Assembly: GCA_026874595.1 (NCBI GenBank) | Contig: CM049319.1 | Coordinates: 67,361,917 to 67,425,916 of the forward strand | Reading direction: 5' to 3' | Source: Sipunculus nudus | Lineage: Eukaryota; Annelida; Sipuncula; Golfingiida; Sipunculidae | Length of the DNA stretch: 64,000 nt | Shown: in pieces, positions 31,107-44,128 of the stretch | Layout of the letters: every line of letters begins with the position of its first letter | Position numbering within the stretch: the first letter of the stretch is position 1 | Notes under the pieces: generated by a model | Databases searched by the model: none | What the model was told of the DNA's origin: nothing | Seen by the model: the letters and a program-made list of their open reading frames with translations, nothing else | Made by a program: the position numbers and the translations under genes

Positions 31107-34100
31107 CAGAGTCGGGTCCGAGTACTTTAAAAGTACTCGAGTACGAGTACTGAGTACTTTAAAAGTACTCTAGTACAAGGATGAGTACCTTTGCACTTTT
31201 TTTCAAAAGTACTCGAGTACTCATGAGTACTTAAATGAGTACTTTTTTTTATAACCAAACTTGGTTATGTTTCATTATATAATGAAAACCCAGTACAAAA
31301 TAAAAATATATACAAATGTTACTTTATGCTAAATCAAAATACGAAATGCAAACTCAAGGGCATAAAAACAGGCCATATACAGTTGAAATATATCAGAGCA
31401 TTAACTTATTTAAGTAGACGGTTTGCATTGAAGAAACATCTCGTCTCGTAGGTTTCAAAAATATATTTCTAGCCAGGACAAGATAAACAATTTACTAGAT
31501 GTTGTATTATGCAAATTCAAAATAGTGGTGGGCATGTTCAGAAACTACAAAATAAAAAATTACATAAAAGTTAATAAATTAAAAGTTATATTGTTAAAGG
31601 AAATCTCACTGACATTGTATAAAGCATATAACCATATGTTAACAATATGAAATCATATAATAATAACAATGATAACATTTATAATAATAATAACAAGCAT
31701 ATGTTATTATTTATATAATATCAACTTATAAATAACATGTGGCTGTAGCCTAATGAAGATATTTAATGACAATCGGTATTTGTGTATTCAGCATAAAACA
31801 ACACTAGTGGCCCATGAATTCAAGGATTGTTGAATTCGATCACAAGATTGAGATATCCAAGATCTATATACATGCTAACTTTCAGCTCAATACATTGAGC
31901 CACTCCTGAGATATTGGCTGTTATCTAAATGACACCCAGATTCAGACTGCCCAGAAAGGATTGCAGGTGGTGCCACCTGTCTTTGTTATGCATAACTACA
32001 TAGGTGAGGGAACAACTATGCCGGGTTACGGAAGATCAGTCCAAGGGTCTCAGAGGAGTTCTCCAGAAACAAACACTGTTTTTGTATCACATTTTTAATT
32101 ATTTCGGGGGTACTTATGAGCCCGACAGCTCAGAGGATATGGGTAACAGAGACCTAATTTCAGATTTCCATAAAGACTTTTCATAGAGCTCCCTAGATGT
32201 CAAGTATGAAGATTCTAGGTCAAGTGGTTACGATTTGTGCCCTGTTACAAGATGAGGCTTTATTTGAAAGTCTCAAAATGAGAAAAAAATGCGTACAAAT
32301 TAAAAAAAAAATAGGTGGCGCCGCCAGTCTGCAGGAACTGATGAGACACTCCATGATCAATATGAATGCAAAAAATCATGGCCATCAGTACATAAGTTAT
32401 TCAGATACTGCAGCTTTTGTATCAAATTTTGCATTATTCTGGGGGGTATTTCAGAGCCCAATAGCTCGAAGGATATAGGTAACAGAGACAAATTTCAGGT
32501 TTTCAAGATTTTTCATGGACCTCTCTGGATATTAAGTTTGAGGATTCCAGGTCCACTGGTTACGTTTTGTGCTCTGTTAATAGATGACAGTTTCATTGCA
32601 GGTCTGAAAAAAAAAGAGAGAAAAAAATCGTAAAAAATTAGAAAAAAAAACAGGTGGTGCCACCAGTCTGCAGGAAGTGATGGAACATCCCATGATCAAT
32701 ATTCATGCAACGAATCATGGTGTTCAATGCAGTAGTTATTCAGATACTTGAGCTTTTGTATCAAATTTTGCATTATTCTGGGGGGTACTTCAGAACGCCA
32801 TAGCTCAGAGGTTATGGCTAACAGAGACCTAATTTCAGGTTTCCCCAGAGACTTTTTATAGGCCACCCCGCAGGTCAAGTGAGAAGATTCTAGGTCCTGT
32901 CTTTACGATTTGTACCCTGTTAACAGATGACCACATCTTAAGAGGACTCAAAAATAGAGAAAAAAATTCGTAAAAATCGAAAAATTCAGGTGGCGCCACC
33001 AGACTGCAGAAACTGATGAAACACTCCATGATCAATATCCATGCAAAAAAATCATGGTAATCACTGCATTAGTTGTTCAGATAATTGAGCTTTTGTATCA
33101 AATTTTCCATTATTCTTGGGGATACTTCGGAGCCCCATAGCTCGAAGAATATGGGTAACAGAGACCTAATTTTAGGTTTCCAATGAGATTTTTTATGAAC
33201 CTCCCAGGATGTTAAGTTACAAGATTCTAGGTCCAGCAGTTACAGTTTGTGCCCTGTTAACGCCCGGACAGCCAGACGGCCGGACGGACGACGGACAAAG
33301 AGTGATCGCTATAGCTCAGATGACTTACAGTCTGACAGACTGACCATGTCATTCATCATGTGTAATAATTTATGAGTATAAACAACAGTTACGTCAGTTA
33401 TAATACAACAAGGAATGAGGCGATAGTAATGTGTAATATAAATAGAATATTACAGGTTTCCAAAGTTAGTAAGAGTAATATTACAAATGATAGAAAAGAA
33501 ATTTGAACTAGTAATGGTTATAGTACCCTTAGTAATAGAATAATAGCTATTTCTTTTCTATTACAACCCTAGGCTAACACATCTGATGAATTGAGTGTTT
33601 GTTTGATTAGGTTGATAGAGCACAATGAAGAGCCCAGTGTAGTGTGATTAGTTAATGCTGGGTGCTTTCATGGTCCAGTGGGCACGGGACAGAAGGTTTT
33701 GAGGTTAACCCCTGGTTCTCATTGTTGATTCATTAAGTAGGCTTGGTCATTAAACATCGGAGAAGTCTTTTGTCAGCATACAGAGTATGTTGGGAAGTTA
33801 TTGTCACCTGATATTTGAATGCAATGCTGCAGCCTATGTTGAAGCAGCTACAGGTTGTATGGTCTGATAGTCACAGCTGTTCAACTTCATGGGTCAATCA
33901 GTTGACAGTCAACAGTTGAGTCTTAGCTGTGCCACAGACTGTGTACAGAGCTCATCAAAGACTGCAATTCCCACTGAGAATCTGCTAAACCTGCACTCAC
34001 ATTTAGTTTCATATATAAATCAATTCAAGCTTCATTAGCCCAGGCCCCAGAGCACTGCTGAATTTATGTTATGATGAACAGGTTCTGAGTATATTTATTT

Positions 34101-34319
34101 GTATTGAATTGTAGCAAATCTTAACTTTTTTTTATTTTGGGATCTTTCAAAAATTAGAATTTTTTCTCTTAAATTTTACTCAGTATGAATTTGCTGATTT
34201 AATGTATAATTGAACACTATGTACTTATCTTGTTGGAAATATATAGTGCTGTACACATGAATTGCATGAATGTATTAATAATAAAATAGTTCAATTTATT
34301 TATGTTTTATATTAAATAA
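31107..34319. mobile_element. Non-autonomous hAT-like transposon, copy 2, inverted and truncated
   Basis: Starts CAGAGTCGGGTCCGAGTACTTTAAAAG and follows copy 1 (6397-9414) in reverse. The 33560-34310 stretch is almost identical to 6780-7530. The match ends at about 34319, which corresponds to about 6772, so about 375 bases including one terminus are missing and no target duplication can be tested. It holds four recognisable 335-bp units against three in copy 1, plus extra sequence at 31806-32200. Confidence 0.88.
32200..33260. repeat. 335-bp tandem units, four copies
   Basis: Reverse-orientation markers (TGCYCTGTTAAYAGATGA and variants) occur at about 32240, 32570, 32914 and 33250. Each unit carries the AGGTGGYGCCRCCAGWCTGCAG box. 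Confidence 0.85.
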
Positions 34320-35390
34320 TTACATTGATCATCCCTTGTTGCTATAGAGTGTGTGTGTGGAAATATAACCCCCAAATATTGACAACCCTGACTAGCTTTT
34401 TAATTAGCTTCTTGTTCTTTCAAATGAATAATGAAAATTTAATACTGATCACTAAACGTTAATGTTCATATTTTTAAATACATTTAATTTTTACCAAAAG
34501 ATGGCAGCACAAATCAAAGGCCCTTAAAAATGAAGCACGCCTCACCCCATGGCCCGTTTCCTGCGAGGCGACGTAGATTTAATGGAGTTAGCCTATCCCG
34601 TGTGGAAGCCATATTTACTCCATGTCGTAAAATCCATAACCGTTTGACTTGCTGGTTATCATTGCGGACTTTACACGCACTCGATGACCCCGTGGCATCC
34701 TGAAAACCGCGATGGTTCAGAAGTGGGAAGAGCAAAAGAACAATGGAAAATTCATTACGCAGACCGGCTATCCGTCTGACGGGCTACTAAATCACCCGTT
34801 CACTCAATTCATTATAGTACTCATTTGATGGTTAGAGGGCCAGATTGCCAAATAGTGACACCAGGATCAGAGATGATATATAATCACAGTGCAGGCAGCC
34901 ATAAATCCATGCTGCAAAAAATACCAGCTTTGTCCAATAACGTTTTATCGATAATTCCTACCAATGTTTTTTTTCTGTTTCGTGGAGCGTTACGCCCGCT
35001 GCCATGATAGGTAAACTGTGGCAGAGTTAGCTTTTGGTAAATTGACTGATAAAAACGTATTATATATTTAGACCATTTTCATGACCAGCAAGGGAACATT
35101 TTTTCACATATCTTGCCAGTCTCTTTATCAACTCCTCGGTTATACAGCGGTTATACCCTGCGGTTGTTCTATATTTCCTTCACTCTAATAGCTGCTTTGT
35201 ATAACAATTCCAGATTCAGGGCGGGCAAAGGGGAAAACATCGTTAAGAGCGTGTTTTCGTATTGGGCATCTTACTCCACGTTTCAAACTCGCGACACCTC
35301 GCTCTCATTTGTTTGATGCACAATGCGATGCCACACTCTCAACGGTATGATTACAATTCTTTGCCCTGTGCCGGCCCTGGTGTAAAAACC
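34320..35390. other. No gene or clear repeat seen
   Basis: Mixed composition with short frames only, none resembling a known protein. Confidence 0.5.
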
Positions 35391-35570
35391 CACGGTTAAG
35401 GAGTAAAGTCTTTTTTCAGTGCCTAAAAGTACAGGACTCAAAACCTGGAGATCGTGAGTTCGAATCTCAGCCGAGGCGGTGAGATTTTTCACGGTCGGCC
35501 CCAACCCATCGTGAGCGCTCTGAAGTCTTAATGGGAAGGCCGTGCCCAACGGCCGTGTTTCACTCACGAA
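35391..35570 (+). mobile_element. tRNA-derived SINE
   Basis: AAAGTACAGGACTCAAAACC, then CGTGAGTTCGAATCTCAGCC resembles the anticodon arm through the T arm of a tRNA with a good B box. The body continues with a short inverted repeat GGCCGTGCCCAACGGCC. No acceptor stem closes, so it is a SINE and not a tRNA gene. Confidence 0.6.
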
Positions 35571-36859
35571 AGAGTGTGGTATGCACCAAGGGACCGCAGG
35601 ATATGACGCCAGGATATAGAATGATAGGAATCGTGGGATACTGTCCAGTCACAGAGGTCCGAAACCGGAAAGTAATTCTGCAGACTAACATATACGTAGT
35701 TCAGTTAGCGTTTAAAGAATGTAGGCGGTTACCTCCACCCCCAAAAAAATTTTTAAAAGTTTTGTAAAAAAAAACTGGTGTGAATGGAAGGAAAAACATT
35801 AAAACAGTAAAAATTGATTAAAAATAATCAAATATTAGATAAGTAGTTTATCTCGAATCTAGATCCATATTAGGCCAATCCAGGTGATTGGCTAAAAATG
35901 ATTGTGAGGTGAGGATCTGAAATATAATGAAGGTTTTATCAGAGGAGTATATTATAAAAACTTAGAGCATTTCAAATATACTGTCTTGTATTTTAAAATA
36001 TGTTTATTATATATGTGGAACTGAATTCAACTAATGCTAATTTCATCACTTTCAATATAAACGCAATTCGCATAACGGAACTGACAGTAAGTCGATTAAA
36101 CGAAGAGAACCCCCTTTAGTTTCCATGACAATAGATGGGATAATTGGTGACAAACGTTCCGTCAGTTGTAATGACACCTGTAGCAAGTAGGCTAACGGAG
36201 ACAAAGGACCTGGACTCAGCTACACATAAAACAGATCGATGATGCATTTATTGTGGTGTGAATCTTTTATAAGGACCATGTGGTCAACCTAAAAATAACC
36301 AATAGAATAAGTTGGTAATAGCAGAGAGAGGTTACTGTCCTTTACATGACCCGCACAGCAGTTCAATTAAAACAAAGACAAAAGTTAAAACAAATTTTAG
36401 TGACACATTGGGCAGATGTGTTAAACGGAAACAAATGAGCTATCAAAGGATATTGAAAGAACGGTTAGTCAGACCAAAGGGGATACATGGCCTATCAGTT
36501 GGGACGTAGAATATAGATAATGGACTTATTAGTCGTCCATGTAATTTCGGCAAATACACGGTTGATTAACAGGAGAAAACTACAGCAGTCAGAGAGCGCA
36601 TACCTCCGCTTATGCTGAAGTCATTTATCATTTGAATCCAATTATTGGCAAAACTGAATACTTAAGCGACATTTTCTAATCAACGTTTATTAATTATAAC
36701 TAGATGTGGTCGGACAATGGTCCCCAGAGGGCCCCGCGTTTCTGCTAGTGCTGGACTAGTTTACATATGGGTGAAAACGTAAGTGAAATTTGAAAAATAT
36801 TACAAACAGAAACAGGCTTTATAAATATGCATGAGGGAAAAAATCTTACTGGATTAAAG
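35571..36859. other. No gene seen
   Basis: Low-complexity A runs near 35745-35800; otherwise unremarkable. Confidence 0.5.
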
Positions 36860-37480
36860 AAGATATGTCTAAAATAATGTGTGCAATAGAAAATCACCGA
36901 ATGTAGTCTGTTAGCCATAATTGATTTTGAGCAAGTCTGTAATTCAATAGGTATGGAGCCCTCATAGGGACCAATGATCCCTGTAAATTTGGAAAAGCTG
37001 AAGTATGTTGTTGTTAAGTTATCACGCACAAAAGAAAATCAGCAATTGGGAAGTGGCGGCCATATTGAAATTCAAACAGGTCTGTAATTCAAAAGCTCAG
37101 GAAAGAAAGTGTACCAATCATCCCTGTGAATTTAGGAAAGCTGCAGGAGGTTGTTGTTGAGTTATCGCACACGAAAGAAAATCAGCGATTGGGCTGTGGC
37201 GGCCATATTGAAATTCCGACAAGTCTGTAATTCGATAGGTCTGGTACCGTCATGCCAATCATCCCTGTGAATTTGGAAAGCTGCAGTATGTTGTTGTTGA
37301 GTTATCGCGCGTGAAAGAAAATTAGCGATAGGGATGTGGCGGCCATATTTGAATTCCGACAAGTCTGTAATTCGATAGGTCTGGAGCCGTCATATAGAAT
37401 ATTGCAGTATTTTGTTGTTGAGATATCGCGCGCGAAAGAAAGTGTCACTGACGGAAGGACGGAAGGACGGACTGACACGT
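36860..37480. repeat. ~143-bp tandem array, four units
   Basis: TCTGTAATTC recurs at 36936, 37081, 37224 and 37364. Each unit has GTGGCGGCCATATTGAAATTC and GTTGTTGTTGAGTTATCGC. The array ends in GACGGAAGGACGGACTGACACGTTGATCACTATATGGCACCGC, a close relative of the TCCGTCGTCCGTCC/GCGATCAC motif beside the 335-bp units of the hAT-like element. Confidence 0.88.
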
Positions 37481-37755
37481 TGATCACTATATGGCACCGC
37501 TTTCAAAGAGGGGTCCTAATTAATATAATGCTTATATTAATTTAATAATTAATGTCTATTGGTTTTTCTATCCAGTTCACAATAAAAATAAAACTGACCG
37601 TTAAAGACTAATGAGCGTAAGACTTGATTGAAATTGTTTGCTTTCTTGGCGGAGCGAATTCGGAACCACCTTATGCTTAGAAGTGCAAAAGATAAGAATG
37701 TCTTACTTATGGAACAAGAATTTAATCTCTTCCCATTTGAACATTTATCTTTGAT

Positions 37756-37826
<71 letters not shown>

Positions 37827-38129
37827 ACAATTATATCTGACTCAGATTCAGACTCGATTAAGGGTTTTAAAGACTGGGACTGGTAGTAAGTCGAGGGTTC
37901 GGACTTGGAGCTGTACTCGACCAGCCTGGTGTCCAACTTACAAAGAATTACTTCGACATCGGCTCGGTTTTCTATTCGATGGGTTCCAAACGTTCCTATC
38001 GCAACAACCACGAAGGAAGACCTTTTGACCTTCTGAGGCAACCTCTGTGTACTTAGCGTCGTTTTCCTGCATATTATAAGATTCAGCATGGTAAGAATTT
38101 TCAGCAGAGCCTATTATGAGGGCTTTTCG
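37481..38129. other. No gene; AT tract and GACT-rich stretch
   Basis: Contains (TA)n at 37761-37824, followed by GACTCAGATTCAGACTCG-like sequence. Open frames here run through the AT tract and are artefacts. Confidence 0.55.
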
Positions 38130-38650
38130 ACTCATTTGAAGAATGGTTGCCTCCTGAGCTAAAGATCGGCGGCTATCTTGAATTTAAGGTTCAAAATGGG
38201 TCATATTACAAAATTTTACATAAATTATGCATTTTAAGCCTTAAAATAATAACAATCTAAATACTGAGCAGTACTGCGGGGAAAACCATTAAAAACAATA
38301 TATTTCAAAATGAAGGACCGAGAATAATTTTGGAATTCGTGTCTCAATTTAGCTCCATTCTCAAATTAAAATTCATAGAACATAAATCAACCGAGAAGCG
38401 GACCACTAGAGCATTCTATGAAGGTTGAACTACAAGTGTGATGGAAGAAACTTTTAAAAAAAATAGGAGCCTCTCTGAGCTAAAAATGGGAGACCATCTT
38501 GGATTTCAGGATAAAGCATCATACATATCATCCTTGACGCCCAAAACAACATATACCATAGTCTGAGAAATACTGCAGACCATACCATCACGAAGATCAA
38601 GTTCAAAATGGCGGACTTCGAAAGAGTCCAGATGACCCAGCTAATGACCA
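38130..38650. repeat. Two diverged ~330-bp repeat units
   Basis: CTGAGCTAAAGATCGGCGGCTATCTTGAATTTAAGG (about 38155) and CTGAGCTAAAAATGGGAGACCATCTTGGATTTCAGG (about 38475) open similar units. GTTCAAAATGG blocks follow in each. Confidence 0.6.
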
Positions 38651-39184
38651 AAAGTGAAAGTGTGTTAGCTATGCAAAATGTGTCCTAAATACTTAATCGT
38701 CAGTCAGGGAAACTCATCATAGCGTGCCCGACTGCAACACCTAATCGAGAATTTCATTCACGTCAGTAATGACTCCTTTTCTCAGGATGAAACGACTTCC
38801 TCACTTGAGAACAGATTAATGTAATATGCATATAAATGTATTTCAAGAAAGTACAAGCAAGTGTCACTAAGACAGCGTACTAGGCAAAGTCTGCAGCTTT
38901 CCTTCTCATTTATGGTTCAGATTGTCACGTATTGATTTATGCTGGTCCAACAAAGTCCCGGCATAGACACTTTATTGTTCGCTTCCAAAAGATGTATGCT
39001 TGATATGACAGCGATTTGGAATTATACCAAGGTGAATAGCAAGCAAAACTGGGATACATGAGGCTCAAACTCACCTCACCATACAGAAGGCCGGGTTTGT
39101 ACATCAAGATATTTAGTGCAAAGTCGACAATGGCGTTTCGGGTTGAATGGGATATCACCACTAATCCAACTCACGATAAAGGAA
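38651..39184. other. No gene seen
   Basis: No recognisable coding or repeat structure. Confidence 0.5.
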
Positions 39185-39405
39185 CAAAAATTATTAACTT
39201 TATATTTTATTTTAAATGGATTGTACAGATAGATATCATGACTAACCAGGGCACCCTCCATCGCACCAAAATGTAGTACGGTAGTGTCTGGAGGTGGAAT
39301 AAACCGGAGAACGCGGAGTAAACCATCGGTCACATTACACGTCGGGATCGAACCAGAGGAGAAAGCCGAGCGTTATACCCCTCGACTATCCAGGCAAACT
39401 GGGTA
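39185..39405 (-). mobile_element. tRNA-derived SINE
   Basis: On the minus strand TGGATAGTCGAGGGGTATAA is an A-box region and GGTTCGATCCCGACG a B box with normal spacing. The body runs to an A-rich end (AAAATAAAATATAAAG near 39200). The D and T arms are tRNA-like, but the acceptor stem is lost. Confidence 0.65.
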
Positions 39406-40210
39406 CCTGTCTTTATGGCTTAAAGCAACAGTTTTCTTAATTGTAATCACAGATTGAAATAACGTTTACTCAGCTTACCTTAATGAGTACCTAGATATTT
39501 TTATGGTCAGAATGATTTCCACATTAATTAATAATGTAAGCATGTAAATATATTGCACCTCCGTCTTCTTACCGTAAAAATAGATCTCAGTATGTAAGCG
39601 ACATTCATCAGCTATGGCTTGCTGCACTGAAACGATACAGACAATCAGTATACAATGACATTAGGAAATAAATAAATTAAATAAGGATTTTGGTTATTAT
39701 AATTATATTCCTAAACATGTACCCAATACAAAACAAATTATTGTTTGACATTGATATATTTGCAACTAAACGAGTCTTGTCCTACTGTCCCTATAGCCGT
39801 TAATATGAAATATTTCACACAGAACACTTACAAATATGCCACACCAGGGCTGGGTCAAGGATTTTTTTTAAGTCGGTTGCTGGGGACTGATCCATGAAAA
39901 GGCTAACGGAACATGCTTTAAATAGAACACCTTTATACCAAGCAAATATTAAGTAACAAGTAAATTACTTAAAATTGTATACTTTATCTGATATAAATAT
40001 ATTTTAACATTTTAATAGCTTTGTAGATAATTAGTGATTATTTTCAATGTTTGTAAGGGAGTGGGGGTGGAGGTGGGGATGGTGTTGCAATGTGTATGTG
40101 AATTTATATAACTCCCAGACAAGAATTGTGCACCTGCACAAACCTGGTAATTAGGAGATTAAATGTATCGTCATTTAAGGTAGCTAAAAAGCAGCTCTTA
40201 CTTTATATAC
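39406..40210. other. No gene seen
   Basis: AT-rich. A GTCAAGGA...AAGTCGGTTGCTGGGGACTG stretch near 39855-39885 resembles 57160-57200, a small dispersed repeat. Confidence 0.5.
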
Positions 40211-41054
40211 TGTTGCAGATGTCTCTTTAATTGTGTGTAGCAGTCTTACATGTGTCTGTATAGCGCTAGCATTGTCCGTTGCTATGGAAGACGCGCGAGC
40301 TGGCCCGGCCCACGAGTGGGGTCTGACGTGTAGAAACACAGCGATCATGCTAATCTGGAACTTTCTTGGATAGTAGCGCTATATGAGCCCGTCTTGTAAT
40401 GTTCTTTGGGCATGTGTATTATGTATTGTTGGGTTCTTTCGATTGTCCGTGAAATAGAAGTTTTTAGAATTTTCGGATGAAAAGTTTTAAATAGGGGCTG
40501 TGTTTTAGAGCCAGAGGGATGAGAGAAAATATACCAGCGGACACGAAAGAGTGTGAGTCAGTTTTGGGACCTATCCGATAATTGGAGTAGTGTCAGGGAT
40601 TCTACGAACTCTAAGCAGATTTATTGTGACCTGTCTCCAGTTTGCTTTCGGGTTTATTACAAGAGCTTTACTTTGGACTATTTGAACTTTTTACGTTGAT
40701 TGTTGGTTTGAAAGGACTTGTTTTCGCTGTGACAGTGGTGGTATCCAGGTACTGTACACTTTATTTATTGTATTGTGTAAATGTATTCATTTGCTGTTTG
40801 TCAAGGTCACAGCTGTGTGACACTGTTGTACCGTTGTTATACTGTGTAATTGTATTGATTTAGTGTATTGTAATGTTAAGGTTGTTTTAAGAATAAATGA
40901 TAATTATTTGTTAACAAAAAAACACTGACTTCTTTATTCATTCCCCTAGACATTTCACGCTGACTAGTATTACAGAATCTGAATTGTTTTATCTCTATAA
41001 CAAAATTTATGCTCGTGACGACTACGTGATCTGTTTTTATTAGGTTCCGTAACA
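40211..41054 (+). repeat. Solo LTR of the Gmr1-like family
   Basis: Runs from TGTTGCAGATG to GGTTCCGTAACA. Inside are a TATA-like TTTAAATAGGGGCTGTG (about 40484), CCAGCGGACACG, GGTGGTATCCAGGTACTGT, a polyadenylation signal (AAGAATAAATG, about 40889) and CATTCCCCTAGACATTTCACGCTG. No internal sequence remains. The flanking pentamers (TATAC, TAAAA) do not match well, so the insertion is old or the ends are altered. Confidence 0.88.
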
Positions 41055-42719
41055 TAAAAAGTACTTTATCGGCTAATAACTGTCAGAACGTACACTTGGA
41101 TTTTACGGGTCTGCTTTTATGGAAAGAAAAGAATGTTTTGATTTTAGAGATAATGCAAATGCTTGCAATTTTTATTAAAACATTTATATAAGCTTACACA
41201 TGTATTCTTCGAATTGAAAAAAAATACCTAATGTTGCATATATTGCAATTTATCAGGGAATTAATTTTGGGAAAGGAAAAAAATTGTGTTTCTGAATAAC
41301 TTGTGCTAACTTATGTATGTCCAGGTTAAAATTGGTGTCATGTTTGTCAGTGTAAATTACGTATTCTCTCTTATTTATTTTTTTATTCAAGTCCACGTTC
41401 ACATGCTTACACGGACTTATTGCAGTTTATATATATACACCAATGTCTGGAAACCAATGTCTGTGGGTGTAAACGAAAAAACCATTTAGTTCCGTGAATA
41501 CAAAAGCGTCGCACTGAACATCAAATGAGGTCACACTTTGTGACAAAAAAACTAGAAGACCGGCTGACACCTGACACACCTGACGTCAGTAATGTTATTC
41601 AAATGAAGCATAAAACCTGCTCTTCCCCAGACCAGTTAACACGGGAGGTTTTGTTTCAAAGAAGTTGGAGTCACCACGCCTCTCCGCTTTCACAATTAGC
41701 AATTCTGCGGTCGAAGCGAGATCTGCTGAAGTTCGGTTACAATCAGGATTTCCGGAGCCACGTTTTGCACGCTGACCAAGTGATCTTTAATGAAGAAAAC
41801 TTCCAGCGTAGTCTCACTGAAGAGACATAATTCATTATATGCTATTTTAGTATCTGAATTGAGTGCCGTAAAGCAGCGAAAGAAAAGCGTAAACGCACGA
41901 CACCCTTGGTGGCCCAAAAGAAGCCATTGCGGCAGCCATTGTCTGGTAATTGATTTCTGCTCTCAGAACCTCGCTTCGGATACCGCTTTGCTAACTGAGT
42001 TATGCGAGTTCTTGCTTGTTATAGTTTGGTCAAGGATTAGCCGCTTTTCTTATACATATAAAGTTCTATGAAACGCAGCTGCGAAAAGAGGCAGTAATGG
42101 ACGCACACATTTGTTTCACTGGCGGGCCATCCTGCCCGACTTGCAGTAATTAATTCTATTTGCCCAAATACCGAAGTGTACCGGTTGAACACCAGAGGTC
42201 TCTTTCGGCAATTCTCTTCTAATACTTATTATTTAAAAACCAATTTATCTAGAAGATATAATTGAGAATCTGATAATTGAACTTTTTTTGTAACTATAAT
42301 ACTGATACTGTGATATATTAATAATTTTAATAATATTAATAATATTTATTTAAATAAGCAAATCAGTCTTGTCCTATTAAATAATATAAATGAATTAATT
42401 AGAAATATAAACTGAGATTATTAATGTCACAACAGATATACCCATGTGGAGTTAATTTAAATTGTAAAGTAATTTAATTCAAATATATTAGTTTAGTACT
42501 AGATTTATCCTGAAATACTGGTTGGTCATAAATACTAATTATTATTTATAATTAAATGATAATAATTAATTATTAATGCAGCCCTTTGTATTTCTATAAC
42601 GCTGCTTAGCAGACGACGCAGACGTTTACCGAAAGGAAACTCGGCCTAGATTGAAAAGTGGCAAAAGAGGCGTTAGGTGCCCTGAGCCATTGATGTAAAA
42701 CAAAGAAACAAGAAATCAC
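41055..42719. other. No confident gene; two overlapping frames
   Basis: Open frames of 101 codons (41525-41830) and 93 codons (41790-42071) lie in a less AT-rich stretch that also has a TGACGTCA palindrome at about 41581. Neither resembles a known family, and no splice or start context singles one out. Confidence 0.35.
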
Positions 42720-42734
42720 TGAGGATTAAGGCTG

Positions 42735-42845
42735 AAACCAGGGGCGCAAATATTAGGGGGGGGGGGGGTTATATATTCCCCACTTTTTGGCTGGGGGGGG
42801 GATGGTCAACGATATCATCCTCCCCACTATCTAATATTTATATAT
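42735..42845. repeat. G-run element, copy 1
   Basis: GGGGCGCAAATATTAG, a run of about 14 G, TATATATTCCCCACTTTTTGGCTGGGGGGG and TGGTCAACG. A relative lies at 60470-60565. Confidence 0.65.
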
Positions 42846-42922
42846 TTATGAATTAAATAAGAAATATTATATCTAAACCTTGTTTAAAATTAACGTAAAA
42901 CCTTATTTTATATAACCTTAGA

Positions 42923-42976
<54 letters not shown>

Positions 42977-44077
42977 CATTAGTCATACAGACGCTAAAGA
43001 GATGTATATATAAGTGTGTGTGTGTGTGTCTGCGAGTCATAAATTGACGCCACTGGCCAAAACAGAATAACGTGCGTCAAGTCAAGCGTCAAACGGGACA
43101 TACTCCAAGCCCATGGGGCTCCCGACATATGGTTTATCTAAATGAAAACAGAAATCATATCTATTAGCATTGTTTTTTTTTTGCACAATTATGTTTCTGT
43201 TTGTGACCAAACATGCTCAAACTATGACAGAACTCTTTTACTACTATTATAATGATATTTTTATATTCGGTGTTGTTTTGTTGCACGTTTTCTGTCAATA
43301 TATACATTTTTAATTATTGTTGAATAAATTTATAAAAATGTTTTGCCCGCAGTTTGATCTTGAATGCACGTGAAGGAAACCATTACAACGCGGCAAGCAT
43401 GTTTTAGTCGCGTTTAGGGTGTTCTGAAATTTGCCTCTTGACGCTTGGGTGAATCCGTTTTGTGCTTCACGCGTCAAAAATAGACTGAAGCCATTTTTTA
43501 CCAAGCTTAGACGTTTGACGCGCTCGTGACGTGCGCGTTGGTGTATTTTAGGCTTGATTTGTTTTTTACACACAACTGATTATTTGGTCCACGAGCCTGA
43601 TCCCAACACTTGGTCGATATTTCGGACTAGAGGGTTACTGCAAAAAAAAAATGCACTACCTAATAACAAAAAGGATTATCAATGCTTTTCTTATTGCACA
43701 ATATTCAAATTCATTCATCAATTTCTAGTTTAGGCTAAAAATTATAAAATGTTTTATTTTGTCGGACAATTTGCGAACTACTGATCATTGTTACACCTAT
43801 ATTGTCACAAAAATATGTTATTGGCAAAATAGTCCATCATCAAGAAAAGTAGCATTTTAAATGACTTGTCAGCCCAACATACAAAATTACATATATGCTT
43901 TGAGAGAAACAACTAGAGATATTTGCATGTAATCTAGGATTATGTTATGTTTTAAATGAACAGATATGAGATATTTCAGTTAAGTTAAAATATGTGCTTT
44001 AAATTTTAAAATTTTCAAACTAACAACTCGATTTATATTAAGCTCTATTTGATCAATAGAGCTTATCTTAAGGATTC

Positions 44078-44079
<2 letters not shown>
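42846..44079. other. No gene; microsatellites
   Basis: Contains (TA)n at 42925-42974 and a short (TG)n near 43013. An 87-codon minus frame (43310-43573) has no recognisable similarity. Confidence 0.5.

Positions 44080-44124
<45 letters not shown>
44080..44124. repeat. (AT)n microsatellite next to a solo LTR
   Basis: It directly touches the LTR tip TGTTAC. Confidence 0.97.

Positions 44125-44128
<4 letters not shown>

Noticed and set aside
37549-38089. Frames with YIYIYI runs
   Set aside because: They are translations of the (TA)n tract.
39335-39405. Functional tRNA gene on the minus strand
   Set aside because: A and B boxes are good, but no acceptor stem closes and a long tail follows; called a SINE.
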